The notes below the pieces were generated by a model. It saw only the letters and a list, made by a program, of their open reading frames with translations, did not search any database and was not told the DNA's origin. Source: Nocardioides gilvus (lineage in GTDB: Bacteria > Actinomycetota > Actinomycetes > Propionibacteriales > Nocardioidaceae). Taken from it: 64,000 bases of DNA. Shown piece after piece: positions 49,697 to 58,595 of the stretch (the first letter of the stretch is position 1; the number at the start of each line of letters is the position of its first letter). Both the position numbers and the translations under genes were made by a program. The DNA lies in NCBI RefSeq assembly GCF_003194605.1, contig NZ_QHKY01000002.1, positions 682,001 to 746,000 on the forward strand, read 5' to 3'.

Positions 49697-50575
49697 ATGA
49701 CGCAGGCATGGTTCTCGTCCCCACAGGACGCCGACGCCCGGTTGCGCGAGGTCGGTTACCTGGCCGACTCGGCCATCTCCACGACCGGTTTCCTGGCCGG
49801 GGCCCTGGGCAAACCGCTGCTGGTCGAAGGGCCGGCGGGGGTGGGCAAGACCGAGCTGGCCAAGGCGGTGGCCAGGGCCTGCGGGGCGGAGCTGATCCGG
49901 CTCCAGTGCTACGAAGGCCTCGACGAGGCCAGGGCGCTCTACGAGTGGAACTACAAGAAGCAACTGCTGCGCATCCAGTCCGCGCGTGAGTCGAGCGACT
50001 GGGAGAGCACCCACGACGACATCTTCACCGAGGAGTTCCTCCTCACCCGACCGTTGTTGGCCGCCATCCGACGCGAGCAGCCGACCGTCCTGCTGATCGA
50101 CGAGGTGGACAAGACCGACGTCGAGGTCGAGGGCCTGCTTCTCGAAGTGCTGAGCGACTTCCAGGTGACCATCCCTGAGCTCGGCACGATCACCGCGACG
50201 CGGCGCCCCTTCGTGGTCCTCACCTCGAACGCCAGCCGCGAGCTCTCCGAGGCGCTCAAGCGACGCTGCCTCTATCTGCACCTCGACTACCCCGACCTCG
50301 AGCGCGAACGCGAGATCGTGATAGGGCAGGTGCCCCAGATCGACGAAGCGGTCGCCCGTCAGGTGGTCGACGTCGTGGCCCGGCTCCGGGACCTCGACCT
50401 CAAGAAGTCCCCATCGATCGCCGAGACGATCGACTGGGCCCGCACGTTGGTGGCACTCGAGATCGGCGACCTGGACGAAGCGATCGTCCAGGCCACGCTC
50501 GGGGTGGTGCTCAAGCACGTCTCGGACCACGACAAGGCCGTACGCGAACTCAAGTCCAGCAGGAGGAAGCCATGA
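49697..50575 (+). CDS. MoxR-family AAA+ ATPase
   Basis: 292 aa. Walker A GPAGVGKTE near residue 45, Walker B VLLIDEVDK, sensor 1 VVLTSNASRELSEALKRRCL, and the C-terminal lid are present, matching MoxR proteins that act as chaperone-like ATPases on cofactor-containing enzymes or cell-envelope complexes with a VWA-domain partner. Here the VWA protein follows two genes later, with a universal stress protein between. The stop overlaps the next start by ATGA. It resembles the ATPases associated with CoxE-type proteins. Client unknown. Confidence 0.9.
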   Translation: MTQAWFSSPQDADARLREVGYLADSAISTTGFLAGALGKPLLVEGPAGVGKTELAKAVARACGAELIRLQCYEGLDEARALYEWNYKKQLLRIQSARESSDWESTHDDIFTEEFLLTRPLLAAIRREQPTVLLIDEVDKTDVEVEGLLLEVLSDFQVTIPELGTITATRRPFVVLTSNASRELSEALKRRCLYLHLDYPDLEREREIVIGQVPQIDEAVARQVVDVVARLRDLDLKKSPSIAETIDWARTLVALEIGDLDEAIVQATLGVVLKHVSDHDKAVRELKSSRRKP

Positions 50576-51444
50576 GCACGAGCACCAACAGCAAGACCGT
50601 CGCCGTCGCCGTCGACGGGTCAGCAGCCAACCGTGCAGCACTGGAGTGGGCGGTGTCCCACGCCGAACGGTCCGGGGCCGACCTGGTCGTCGTCGCCATC
50701 GCGGAGCCGTACGAGGTGATCGGCGGCTACATCCCCGAGACCCCGCCGACCGAGTACCTGCGCCCGGTCGTCCACGACGCGCTGGCGAAGGTGCGTCAGA
50801 CCCTGCCCGACGAGCGCACCGGTTATCTCCTCGAGACCGGCCACCCGGTCTCGGTGCTGCAGCAGGTGGCGGCCGACAAGGACATGCTCGTCGTCGGCAA
50901 GCGCGGAATGGGCGCCATCGGCCGCCTGGTCATCGGCTCCACCTCGATCGCCGTCGCCGGGCGGGCGCACGCCCCGGTCGTGGTCGTCCCGGTGGGTTGG
51001 GAGCCCGAAGGCAGCGCCAACGGACCGGTGGTGGTCGGCGTCGACATCGACAAGGACCACGACGCAGGACTCCGTTTCGCCTTCCGGACCGCGCAGGAGC
51101 GGGGGGTGGAGGTCCGCGCCGTACAGGTCTGGGAGCCGCACCCGGTGCTCGCCGGTGATGCCTCGATCTTCGTCAACGCCTTCGACGACTGGGTCAAGCA
51201 GAGCCGCTCCGAGTTCCAGCTGCGGATGGAGAAGCTGGCCGACGAGTTCCCCGGCGTGAAGGTCGAGGTCGTGCAGGTCGTCGGCCAGCCGGTCCACCAC
51301 CTGCTCGAGGAGGCGGCCGACGCACAGCTGCTCGTGCTCGGGCGCGACGCGAAGGATCGTCTCAGCGGCTTCGCCCTCGGTTCGGTGGCGCGAGGGGTGC
51401 TGCACCACTCCGACATCCCTGTCGCGGTCATCCCCGCCCACTGA
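50572..51444 (+). CDS. Universal stress protein, two Usp domains
   Basis: 290 aa made of two tandem Usp domains (about 8-145 and 155-288). The first has an ATP-binding-like loop, VVGKRGMGAIGRLVIGSTSI, ending APVVVVPVG; the second has GRDAKDRLSGFALGSVARGV, ending IPVAVIPA, with a less canonical glycine pattern. Tandem Usp proteins usually bind ATP and affect stress or dormancy physiology. It overlaps the MoxR gene by 4 nt and is followed 13 nt later by the VWA gene, an unusual position inside a MoxR-VWA pair. Confidence 0.9.
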   Translation: MSTSTNSKTVAVAVDGSAANRAALEWAVSHAERSGADLVVVAIAEPYEVIGGYIPETPPTEYLRPVVHDALAKVRQTLPDERTGYLLETGHPVSVLQQVAADKDMLVVGKRGMGAIGRLVIGSTSIAVAGRAHAPVVVVPVGWEPEGSANGPVVVGVDIDKDHDAGLRFAFRTAQERGVEVRAVQVWEPHPVLAGDASIFVNAFDDWVKQSRSEFQLRMEKLADEFPGVKVEVVQVVGQPVHHLLEEAADAQLLVLGRDAKDRLSGFALGSVARGVLHHSDIPVAVIPAH

Positions 51445-51457
51445 CGGAGCCCCCCCC

Positions 51458-52831
51458 ATGTCGCTGCTCGACCGCCACCTCGGCTTCGTCGAGGCGCTGC
51501 GCGAAGCCGGGCTTCAGGTCTCGCTCGCCGAAGGCCTCGACGCCGTGTCGGCCCTGGGTGCGCTGGGGTGGGACGACCGCGAGACGGTGCGTACCGCGTA
51601 CGCGGCGACGCTGGTCAAGCGCGGCACCCATCGACCGACCTTCGACGCCCTGTTCGACCTGTGGTTTCCACGGCTGGTCGGGGAGGGCGTCGGGGCGCCC
51701 GTGCTGGAGGACGAACGAGGGCTGCGTGACTCGGCCGCCCAGCTGACGCAGTTTCGCCAGCGGCTCGAGGAGTCGCTGGCGGCTGGCTCCGAGGGGCAGG
51801 CCGAGCAGAGCCTCGAGCTCGCGACGGAGGCGTTGGGGCGCTTCGGTCGGGTGCCGGGTCGGGCGTCAGGACAGGCGGGCTGGTCGCCGTACAACACCCT
51901 GCGGCGGGTGGCACCTGAGGAGATCGTCGGTCGACTCGTCGATGCGCTGCAGGGTCAGGGACTGAGCGGACCGGAGGCGGACCGTGAGGCGCGGGCGCGC
52001 GTCCAACGCTTCCGTGACCAGGTCGAGGCGGACGCCCTGCGCCGCCTCGCCGCCGATCGCGACCTGACCGAGCTGGCCCGCACGACCCTGCGCCCGACGA
52101 TCGACACCCTCGACTTCAGCGCCGCCCGTCGCAGTGACCTTGACGAGTTGCGCCGGGCCCTGGCGCCCCTGGCGCGCCAACTGGCGGTACGGCTCACCAA
52201 GGAGCAGCACGCGCGACGTCGCGGCCCGCTCGACTTCCGGCGTACGGTGCGTGCCTCGCTGTCGACCGGCGGAGTCCCGATCGCCACCCATCACCGGCCG
52301 AAACGTCCGCACCGCAGCGAGCTGGTGGTGCTGTGCGACGTCAGCGGATCGGTGGCCCACTTCGCCCAGTTCACCTTGATGTTGGTCTTCGCGCTGCGTG
52401 AGCAGTTCACCAAGGTGCGCGCCTTCACCTTCGTCGACGACGTGCACGAGGTCACCGACGTCTTCGTGCCCGGCGCGGACCCCGGGGACGTGCTGGCCGA
52501 GCTGGCGTCACGCAGCGCCCACGCGGCTCGCTTCGGGCGTACGAACTACGGCAGGGCCTTCGAGCGGTTCGTCGAGGAACACCCTGACGCGCTGGGCCCG
52601 AAGTCAACGCTGCTGATCCTCGGCGACGCCCGTTCCAACTACCGCAACCTCTCCGAGGACGTGCTCCAGGAGATGGTTGCCTCGTCTCGACGGGCGTACT
52701 GGCTCAACCCGGAGCACCGGCGCCACTGGGGGGCGGGGGACTCGGCGGCCCCGGTCTACAGCGAGTTCGTTGCGATGTCGGAGTGTCGCAATCTCACGCA
52801 GCTGGGTGAGTTCGTGCACGACCTCGTCTGA
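51458..52831 (+). CDS. VWA-domain protein, CoxE-like
   Basis: 457 aa. A helical N-terminal region (about 1-270, opening MSLLDRHLGFVEALREAGLQ) is followed by a von Willebrand A domain with the metal-binding DxSxS as VLCDVSGSVAHFAQF near residue 290 and further MIDAS residues in FGRTNYGRAF. No membrane helix. CoxE/VWA proteins work with MoxR ATPases to mature or remodel targets, and the order MoxR-Usp-VWA supports this. GGAG lies 8 nt before the ATG. Convergent with the LytR_C gene after 27 nt. Confidence 0.9.
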   Translation: MSLLDRHLGFVEALREAGLQVSLAEGLDAVSALGALGWDDRETVRTAYAATLVKRGTHRPTFDALFDLWFPRLVGEGVGAPVLEDERGLRDSAAQLTQFRQRLEESLAAGSEGQAEQSLELATEALGRFGRVPGRASGQAGWSPYNTLRRVAPEEIVGRLVDALQGQGLSGPEADREARARVQRFRDQVEADALRRLAADRDLTELARTTLRPTIDTLDFSAARRSDLDELRRALAPLARQLAVRLTKEQHARRRGPLDFRRTVRASLSTGGVPIATHHRPKRPHRSELVVLCDVSGSVAHFAQFTLMLVFALREQFTKVRAFTFVDDVHEVTDVFVPGADPGDVLAELASRSAHAARFGRTNYGRAFERFVEEHPDALGPKSTLLILGDARSNYRNLSEDVLQEMVASSRRAYWLNPEHRRHWGAGDSAAPVYSEFVAMSECRNLTQLGEFVHDLV

Positions 52832-52858
52832 GGGCGCACGGTCGTGCTCGGAGCCGGG

Positions 52859-53389
52859 TCAGTCGGGGAGGGTACTGCTGGAGCCCGGCGGGCTGCAGAT
52901 CACCGAGGGGCTCTTGGCCGTCGCCGAGATCGGGGCCTTGCCGGAGGGCCGGAGGGAGACCTTGCCGGTGCCGACCACGACGACGACGCCGGGGCCCAGC
53001 GCGCTGCCGGGAACGACCTTGGCCTTGCGGAACTGACCCTTGACGAGTGCGACCGCTGGGTTCTTGGCGTTGTCGGCCCAGATCTGCACACCCTTGACGG
53101 GCTTGTCGCCGGGAGCGTTGCCCGACCCTGCGCCGATGAAGCCGCGGTCGACGAGATCGTTGAGGGTGCTCGACGCCAGACCGTTGCGGTTGCTGGCGTT
53201 GTAGACGCTGATCGTCACCTGCTCCGGGAAGACCTCCTGGTCGGCCGCGACCTGGGTCGTGACACAGACCGGCTGGTCCTCGGCCGTGGGGAAGGGAGCG
53301 GTCAGGGCTGCGAAGCCGACCACCGCGGCGAGCAGGGTGAGGACCGTGAGGGTGCTGAGGGTGACCAGCGACTTCATCCGCTTGTTCAT
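52859..53389 (-). CDS. LytR_C-domain membrane-anchored protein
   Basis: 176 aa. One N-terminal transmembrane anchor (about 8-30, LVTLSTLTVLTLLAAVVGFA) is followed by an external LytR C-terminal domain (VTISVYNASNRNGLASSTLN, then KVVPGSALGPGVVVVVG). This domain occurs alone or after LytR-CpsA-Psr ligases and probably binds cell-wall polymers. The stop of the upstream gene overlaps its start (ATGA), so the two are made together. No catalytic LCP domain is present. Confidence 0.85.
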   Translation of the reverse strand: MNKRMKSLVTLSTLTVLTLLAAVVGFAALTAPFPTAEDQPVCVTTQVAADQEVFPEQVTISVYNASNRNGLASSTLNDLVDRGFIGAGSGNAPGDKPVKGVQIWADNAKNPAVALVKGQFRKAKVVPGSALGPGVVVVVGTGKVSLRPSGKAPISATAKSPSVICSPPGSSSTLPD

Positions 53390-53691
53390 CGGTCGTCGCC
53401 CTCGATGACGTGGATGCGTGCGTGCAGGACGCTGCGCTGGTGAAGGGCTGCGCGCAGAGCCCGGTGCAGACCGTCCTCCAGGTAGAGGTCACCCCTCCAC
53501 CGCACCACGTGCGCGAAGAGGTCCCCGTAGAAGGTCGAGTCCTCGTCGAGCAGTGCGACGAGTTGAAGGGTGTCCTTGGTGGTCACCAACTGGTCGAGGC
53601 GGACCTGGCTGGGGGGGATGGCTGACCAGGCGCGCGACGACAGCTGGTGGTCCGGGTAGGGCCGGCCGTCGCCCACGCGCTTGAAGATCAC
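53386..53691 (-). CDS. Conserved small actinobacterial protein, probably leaderless
   Basis: 101 aa if started at the GTG at 53691 (VIFKRVGDGRPYPDH); no ribosome site lies upstream, but a TATAGT box ends 7 nt before the GTG, so the transcript probably begins at or within a nucleotide of the start codon. The open frame continues to 53841 without coding character. The protein is soluble (LVTTKDTLQLVALLDEDSTF, then YLEDGLHRALRAALHQRSVL). I recognise the type as a widespread actinobacterial protein beside LytR_C genes, sometimes auto-named as an antitoxin, without solid evidence for that role. It overlaps the LytR_C gene by 4 nt. Confidence 0.75.
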   Translation of the reverse strand: MIFKRVGDGRPYPDHQLSSRAWSAIPPSQVRLDQLVTTKDTLQLVALLDEDSTFYGDLFAHVVRWRGDLYLEDGLHRALRAALHQRSVLHARIHVIEGDDR

Positions 53692-53698
53692 CCGGGTG

Positions 53699-53704
53699 AC
53701 TATA
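53699..53704 (-). promoter_or_regulatory. -10 box of leaderless promoter
   Basis: TATAGT read on the minus strand, 7 nt ahead of the GTG at 53691. This spacing puts the transcription start on the start codon, the usual arrangement of leaderless actinobacterial genes. No clear -35 was found. Confidence 0.6.
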
Positions 53705-53779
53705 TCGACGTACAGGTCACCAGGGCCCCGAAGCCGGCGGACTGAGCATTCGTGGTGATCGTGGCTGCCGAGGAGCGGT

Positions 53780-56700
53780 TCACACGAGTGCTTCCTGTCT
53801 GCTCGGCAGAGCCACCTGCAGGGTGCAGGGTTGTCGGCCACGAACGACCAGGCGGCCGCGGCCGGGGGCCGTCATGGCCATCGAAGACGGCGGTGCGGAG
53901 CGACCGCCGAAGGGGCCAGGCGGAGGCTCGGCCAGGGTCAACGTCGGCACACTGAGGTCCTCGAGAGCCCCGACGAGCGGGTCGCTGGTCCGGAATCCGT
54001 TGCCCCCGCGCTGGGCCACCAGGACGTGGAGCCCGATCTCGGCGGCGACCGGCATGAGGGGTGCGAGGAGGTGCAGTCCCGACTCCTGCCAGCCGCCAGC
54101 CGTGACCACGTCGTGGTCGTCCACGACCACGAAGACCTCTGCTCCGCTCCACCAGCTGCGCGTGCGCAGGGCTGCCCCGGTGATGTCGGGCCCGGGCACG
54201 CGGCCACGGAGGTAGTCGACCAGGGCCGAGAGGGCCGGCTGCATCGAGGACCGGGACGTCAGATGGTGCAGGACGTACTCGGGATCTACGGCCTCTTCCA
54301 GGCTGGCGCGCGGGTCGAGCAGGACCACCGCGGCCTCGGCTGGGGTACGCGTCCGCGTCACCTCGCACAGGTACGTGCGCAGCGCGGTGCTGCGACCGGA
54401 CCGATCACCCCCACGCACCAAGAGGTGTGGGTCGGTCGAAGGGTCGAGCGTCGCTGGGCCGTGTGCGCGGTCGCTGACACCGAGCAGCAGATCCGTCCGG
54501 GAGGGTTGCCCGCTGCGCAGCGCGGACAGGTCGACGCGGCCTGGCAGCGACTTGATGCGGGGCACCCGCGGCCCGGTCCACAGTGAGTCGACCTGGCGGG
54601 CCAGTGATGCCGCGGCCTCGGTGGCACTCCCGGCGGCGCGGTGCAGGGTGGGGCTCGCGGTCAGCAGGTGGAGAGGGCCGGGCAGCAGCCCACGTCCGGG
54701 ACGGCTCGTCGGCACCGTGGCCGCGGCCCGCCGATCGACCTCGGAGTCGAGTGGGTCCCCGAGTCGCAGCTCGATGCGGGACCCGATGAGGTCGCGCAGG
54801 GTGGGGCGCAGGTCGTTCCATCGGTGGGTGGCGAGGACCAGGTGCACGCCGAGCGACAGGGCACGCTCGGCCCACTGGCGCAGGGCCTCTTCCTGGTGCT
54901 CGAACTCGGCGCGCAGCGCTCCCCAGCCGTCCACGACGACGAAGAGCTCTCCGTAGCCGTCGTCTGCGGTGCCCACGGCTCTGCGTTCGAGATAGGTGTC
55001 GAAGGTGGCGATGCCCTGCTCGCGGAAGTAGGTCTCTCGCCGCGCCATCACCTCACCGACCTCCTCGACGAGCCTGCGCACGAGGTCGGGTTCACCGCGC
55101 CCGGCGACCCCGACGACGTGGGGGAGCCCGCTGAGCGAGTCGAGCCCGCCGCCCGTCTGGTCGAGCAGGAAGAACTGGCACTCGTGCGGTGTCCTGGTGA
55201 GGGCGAGCGTGGCGACCACGGTGCGCAGCAACGTGCTCTTGCCGCTGTGGGATCCCCCCACGACGGCCAGGTGGGCGCCGCTCCCCGCCAGATCCAGGAC
55301 CAGTGGCTCTCGTCGCTGGTCGCGGGGTCTGTCGACGATGCCCACAGGGATCTGTCGCCCTGGCTGGTTGCGCCAGTGCTGGGAGATCGCCCCCAGCCGC
55401 GGGTCGTACGCCAGATCCGGGAGCAGGTCTCCGAGCCCCGGTGCCTCCTGGAGGGGTGGCAGCCAGATCGCGTGAGTGTGGCCCAGGCCAACCATGGTGG
55501 AGACGGCGAATTCGAGTTGTGATCGCTGCTGGCCCACCCCCTGTGCCGTGCCCTGGCGGACCACCGATCGTGATCGCGCCGGGCGCGGGTTTGGCTCTGC
55601 CACCGGCGACAGGGTCCAGGGGAGGATGACTGGAACTTCGGCGCACTGCTCGGCGGGGCCGGAGGCGAGGGGCCCGGAGACGTACCCGGCAGTGAAGCGG
55701 ACGAGCTCATCGGCCCCGGTGCGCAGATACCCCGCGCCCGGTGTGGAGGGGAGGGCGTGGGCATCTGGCACGCCGATGGCGGTGCGCGACTCCGCAGCCG
55801 AGAACGTGCGCAGTCCGATGCGGTACGAGAGGTGGGATTCGAGGCCTCGGAGACGCCCTTCCTCCAGGCGCTGGGAGGCCAGCAGCAGGTGGATCCCGAG
55901 GGAACGGCCCAGCCGGCCGATCGCCACGAACACGTCGATGAACTCGCTGCGCGCTGCGAGGAGCTCGGAGAATTCGTCGACGCAGACGAAGAGGCTCGGC
56001 AGCGGAGGTAGATCCGTTCGCGTGCGGCGGGCGGTCTCGTACTCCTGTCGGGAGGGGTAGCCGCTGGCGTGAAGGATCTCCTGCCGACGTGTCAGTTCAC
56101 CCACGAGCGCGTCCTGCATCCGATCCACCAGGGCGAGGTCATCGGCCAGGTTGGTGACCAGGGCGGAGACGTGAGGCAGCGCCGCGAGTTGCGAGAAGGT
56201 CGCGCCCCCCTTGAAGTCGATGAGCACCATGGCCAGCTCGTCGGGCGAATGCTGCATCGCCAGTCCCAGGGCCAGGGTGCGCAGCAGTTCCGACTTGCCC
56301 GACCCGGTCGCACCGATGACCAGACCGTGCGGCCCTGAGCCTCCGTACGCGGACTCCTTCAGGTCCAGATGGACCAGCCGACCCTCACCGGTGCAGCCGA
56401 TCGCCACCCGCATCGTGGAGTCCTCAGTGCGTTGGGACCACTGCTGGTGCGGATCGAACTGGGCCAGGTTGCCTGTGTCGAGCAGGGCGGGCAGATCAAT
56501 GGTGTGGTCGGAGGAGTCGCTGGATCCCTCAGTAGAGGCGCCACGGTGACTGACCCGACGGGCCACGGCTTCCGCCTCGGCAAGTCCGCAGCCACTTACG
56601 GTGACAGGGCTCTGGTCGTCGGACGAGATCATCCGGTCGTGGGGCGATCCGCCCGTGCTGGCGGCCAACTCCACCGTCAGTCGGCGCGATGACTGCGCGG

Positions 56701-57673
56701 GAGGCGTGTCACTGGCAGCACTCACCACCAGCGCGGTGACCCGGGCCGGGTACGAGATGTCCGGGGTCTCGGCCACGTCCACCACGAGCAGGACCAGAGG
56801 GGCGTCCAGGTCGGAGACGAGGCGGTGGGTCTCCGCAGCGTCGCTGAGCACCATCCGTAGGGGACCCGCTGCGTCGTGATGCACGGGGCTGAGTGCGTGG
56901 GGAGCCCACTTGAGCCAGTCCCAGGAGGCGCGGCGATCACCGTCGCAGAGGACGATGACGCGCAGGGACTCGGGCGGGTGCGCCGCGATCGCCTCCACCA
57001 GGAGGGAGCGAACCAGACCGAGTGCCCTTCCCCTGGGGCCGCGGAGCACGACGTTGTCCCAGACGGTGAGGTCGATCGTCGACGGCATCTGCGGCACCCG
57101 TGCGTACGCTTCGGCGACGTCGTGGGCGGCACGCACGCAGTACGGATCCAGTCCGTCGTGCGAGCTCATCTCTCCGAGATCGACGACGGCGTCGAGGGCG
57201 CCCGAGGCGGTCCCGAGGCGGACGACGCCGAAGTAGGGATCGCCGGCCGGTCGGGTCCAGAGGTCGTGCATCGGGGTGGCAGTCCAGGCACTCGGCCGGG
57301 GATGTCGGGCGGTCGCCGTGGCCAGCTGGGTTTCGGCGACGGCGCGCAGGGAGCTTCGTGCGGCGTCCAGCTCTCTCAGGTAGCTGACGCGTTGGGAGAT
57401 GATCCGGCTGCTCCGCTGCTGGCGCTGTCGCAGGAGCTGCGCCACGACGACGCCGATCCCTGAGATCGCGAAGAGCCCTCCAGCAATCAGGCCGCGACCT
57501 TGTCCGACGCCGCCAGCCATGCCGGCCAGCATCATCATGGAACCCACTCCCGCCAACATCGGCAGTGTGCTCGTGAAGGCTGCGGAGCCGGGTTCGCGCT
57601 CGGGCAGAGCCGGCGGCGCAGGGAGTGCGATCTGCGGTCCTTGGCCTGATGGGCGGGCCGGAGTGCTGGTCAT
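53780..57673 (-). CDS. eccC: Type VII secretion ATPase EccC (FtsK/SpoIIIE type, three ATPase domains)
   Basis: 1297 aa in one chain (not split into Ca/Cb). Two transmembrane helices near 38-78 (MLAGVGSMMMLAGMAG, then LFAISGIGVVVAQLL) are followed by three ATPase domains. Domain 1: GATGSGKSELL, Lys460, and LIDFKGGATF. Domain 2: GGSHSGKSTLL, Lys812, Walker B FVVVDGW. Domain 3: GGDRSGRSTAL, where the P-loop lysine is Arg1094, Walker B FVVVDDHD. EccC recognises WXG100 substrates and powers their export. Start at 57673 with GAGGGG 8 nt upstream. Divergent from the WXG100/eccD genes across 277 bp. Confidence 0.95.
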   Translation of the reverse strand: MTSTPARPSGQGPQIALPAPPALPEREPGSAAFTSTLPMLAGVGSMMMLAGMAGGVGQGRGLIAGGLFAISGIGVVVAQLLRQRQQRSSRIISQRVSYLRELDAARSSLRAVAETQLATATARHPRPSAWTATPMHDLWTRPAGDPYFGVVRLGTASGALDAVVDLGEMSSHDGLDPYCVRAAHDVAEAYARVPQMPSTIDLTVWDNVVLRGPRGRALGLVRSLLVEAIAAHPPESLRVIVLCDGDRRASWDWLKWAPHALSPVHHDAAGPLRMVLSDAAETHRLVSDLDAPLVLLVVDVAETPDISYPARVTALVVSAASDTPPAQSSRRLTVELAASTGGSPHDRMISSDDQSPVTVSGCGLAEAEAVARRVSHRGASTEGSSDSSDHTIDLPALLDTGNLAQFDPHQQWSQRTEDSTMRVAIGCTGEGRLVHLDLKESAYGGSGPHGLVIGATGSGKSELLRTLALGLAMQHSPDELAMVLIDFKGGATFSQLAALPHVSALVTNLADDLALVDRMQDALVGELTRRQEILHASGYPSRQEYETARRTRTDLPPLPSLFVCVDEFSELLAARSEFIDVFVAIGRLGRSLGIHLLLASQRLEEGRLRGLESHLSYRIGLRTFSAAESRTAIGVPDAHALPSTPGAGYLRTGADELVRFTAGYVSGPLASGPAEQCAEVPVILPWTLSPVAEPNPRPARSRSVVRQGTAQGVGQQRSQLEFAVSTMVGLGHTHAIWLPPLQEAPGLGDLLPDLAYDPRLGAISQHWRNQPGRQIPVGIVDRPRDQRREPLVLDLAGSGAHLAVVGGSHSGKSTLLRTVVATLALTRTPHECQFFLLDQTGGGLDSLSGLPHVVGVAGRGEPDLVRRLVEEVGEVMARRETYFREQGIATFDTYLERRAVGTADDGYGELFVVVDGWGALRAEFEHQEEALRQWAERALSLGVHLVLATHRWNDLRPTLRDLIGSRIELRLGDPLDSEVDRRAAATVPTSRPGRGLLPGPLHLLTASPTLHRAAGSATEAAASLARQVDSLWTGPRVPRIKSLPGRVDLSALRSGQPSRTDLLLGVSDRAHGPATLDPSTDPHLLVRGGDRSGRSTALRTYLCEVTRTRTPAEAAVVLLDPRASLEEAVDPEYVLHHLTSRSSMQPALSALVDYLRGRVPGPDITGAALRTRSWWSGAEVFVVVDDHDVVTAGGWQESGLHLLAPLMPVAAEIGLHVLVAQRGGNGFRTSDPLVGALEDLSVPTLTLAEPPPGPFGGRSAPPSSMAMTAPGRGRLVVRGRQPCTLQVALPSRQEALV

Positions 57674-57950
57674 GTCACCCCTCGGAGTCGTTTCGGGGAG
57701 AACCCCCTGCCAAGCAACCTAGAGGTCTTGGAGCGGCCCTGCAGAGACCCCTGTGGAGAAGTGCTCGAGGTGCCCGAGCCGGTGGTCCTGTGGACACCAG
57801 GTGGCTGTGCACGAAGGACTTTTCCACAGATTTCGGTGCTTGAACGTCTTGCTCTGTCCGCAGGCTCTTGACCCGGTCAGGGTGGTGTCCACGGCCTCGA
57901 GGGCAACGTCCAGAGGCGGTGGAACCACTCATCCATCGAGAGGAAAGCAC

Positions 57951-58277
57951 ATGACCGACCACAACGCCGCCCGCGGGCTCAGCGCAGCCACCGGGGTCCT
58001 TGACCAAGCGGCCACGACGGTGGAGGAGGCCCGTGTCGACGTGACGCGTCTTTCCGCGGAGCTGGGTGCCCAGATCCAGGGGCTCGGGGGGCGCTGGAGC
58101 GGAGAGGGCGCACGTGCCTTCACCCAGTTGCACGTCGCGTGGCAGGACAAGCAGCGTCGGATCGTGGCAGCGCTCGACGACTTCGCGGCCTCGCTGACCC
58201 ACACCGAGCGCGACAACCGCAGCACCGATCTCTCGCGGTCCGACTCGGCGATCGCGCTCGCCCACCGGCTCGGTTGA
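57951..58277 (+). CDS. WXG100-family protein (EsxA/B-like), first
   Basis: 108 aa from the ATG at 57951 (GAGAGGAAAGCAC precedes it). Helical hairpin with the turn GGRWSGEGARAF (W-S-G at about 44-46). The position of the C-terminal secretion signal YxxxD reads HTERD, so the tyrosine is replaced by His. These proteins are exported as helical-bundle dimers, where only one partner needs the signal. The neighbouring WXG100 gene, 24 nt downstream, is the obvious partner. Confidence 0.88.
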   Translation: MTDHNAARGLSAATGVLDQAATTVEEARVDVTRLSAELGAQIQGLGGRWSGEGARAFTQLHVAWQDKQRRIVAALDDFAASLTHTERDNRSTDLSRSDSAIALAHRLG

Positions 58278-58301
58278 GCCCACACCACAGAGGAGAGTTT
58301 C

Positions 58302-58595
58302 ATGACATTCGACGGAATCCGGGTGGATCACGCTGCCCTCGACCAAGCCAGCAACGACCTGGGGGTCGCTGCGCAGCGGATCTCAGGACGCCTTGAGCAG
58401 TTGGAGGCAGAGCTGCGCCCGCTGCGTACGCAGTGGAGCGGTGCGGCTCAGGAGAGTTACCGCGTGGCCCAGGCTGCCTGGGACCAGGCCATGATCGAGA
58501 TGGTCCTGCTGTTGCGCCAGATCTCCTCCGACGTCGCGTCCTCCAACGTGGCCTACCGAGAAGCGGACCGACGTGGTGCTTCCCGCTTCGGCTGA
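58302..58595 (+). CDS. WXG100-family protein (EsxA/B-like), second
   Basis: 97 aa, start after GAGGAGAGTTTC. Helix-turn-helix hairpin with LRTQWSGAAQESY (WSG) in the middle and a C-terminal YREAD that fits the YxxxD secretion signal, so this subunit probably carries the export signal for the dimer with the first WXG100 protein. The end overlaps the start of eccD by 23 nt, so all three genes are likely in one transcript. Confidence 0.9.
   Translation: MTFDGIRVDHAALDQASNDLGVAAQRISGRLEQLEAELRPLRTQWSGAAQESYRVAQAAWDQAMIEMVLLLRQISSDVASSNVAYREADRRGASRFG

Noticed and set aside
53692-53841. Upstream extension of the small LytR_C partner protein to an ATG at 53841
   Set aside because: The extension has several Cys/His/Arg clusters unlike the rest, overlaps the EccC end, and spans the TATAGT promoter box.
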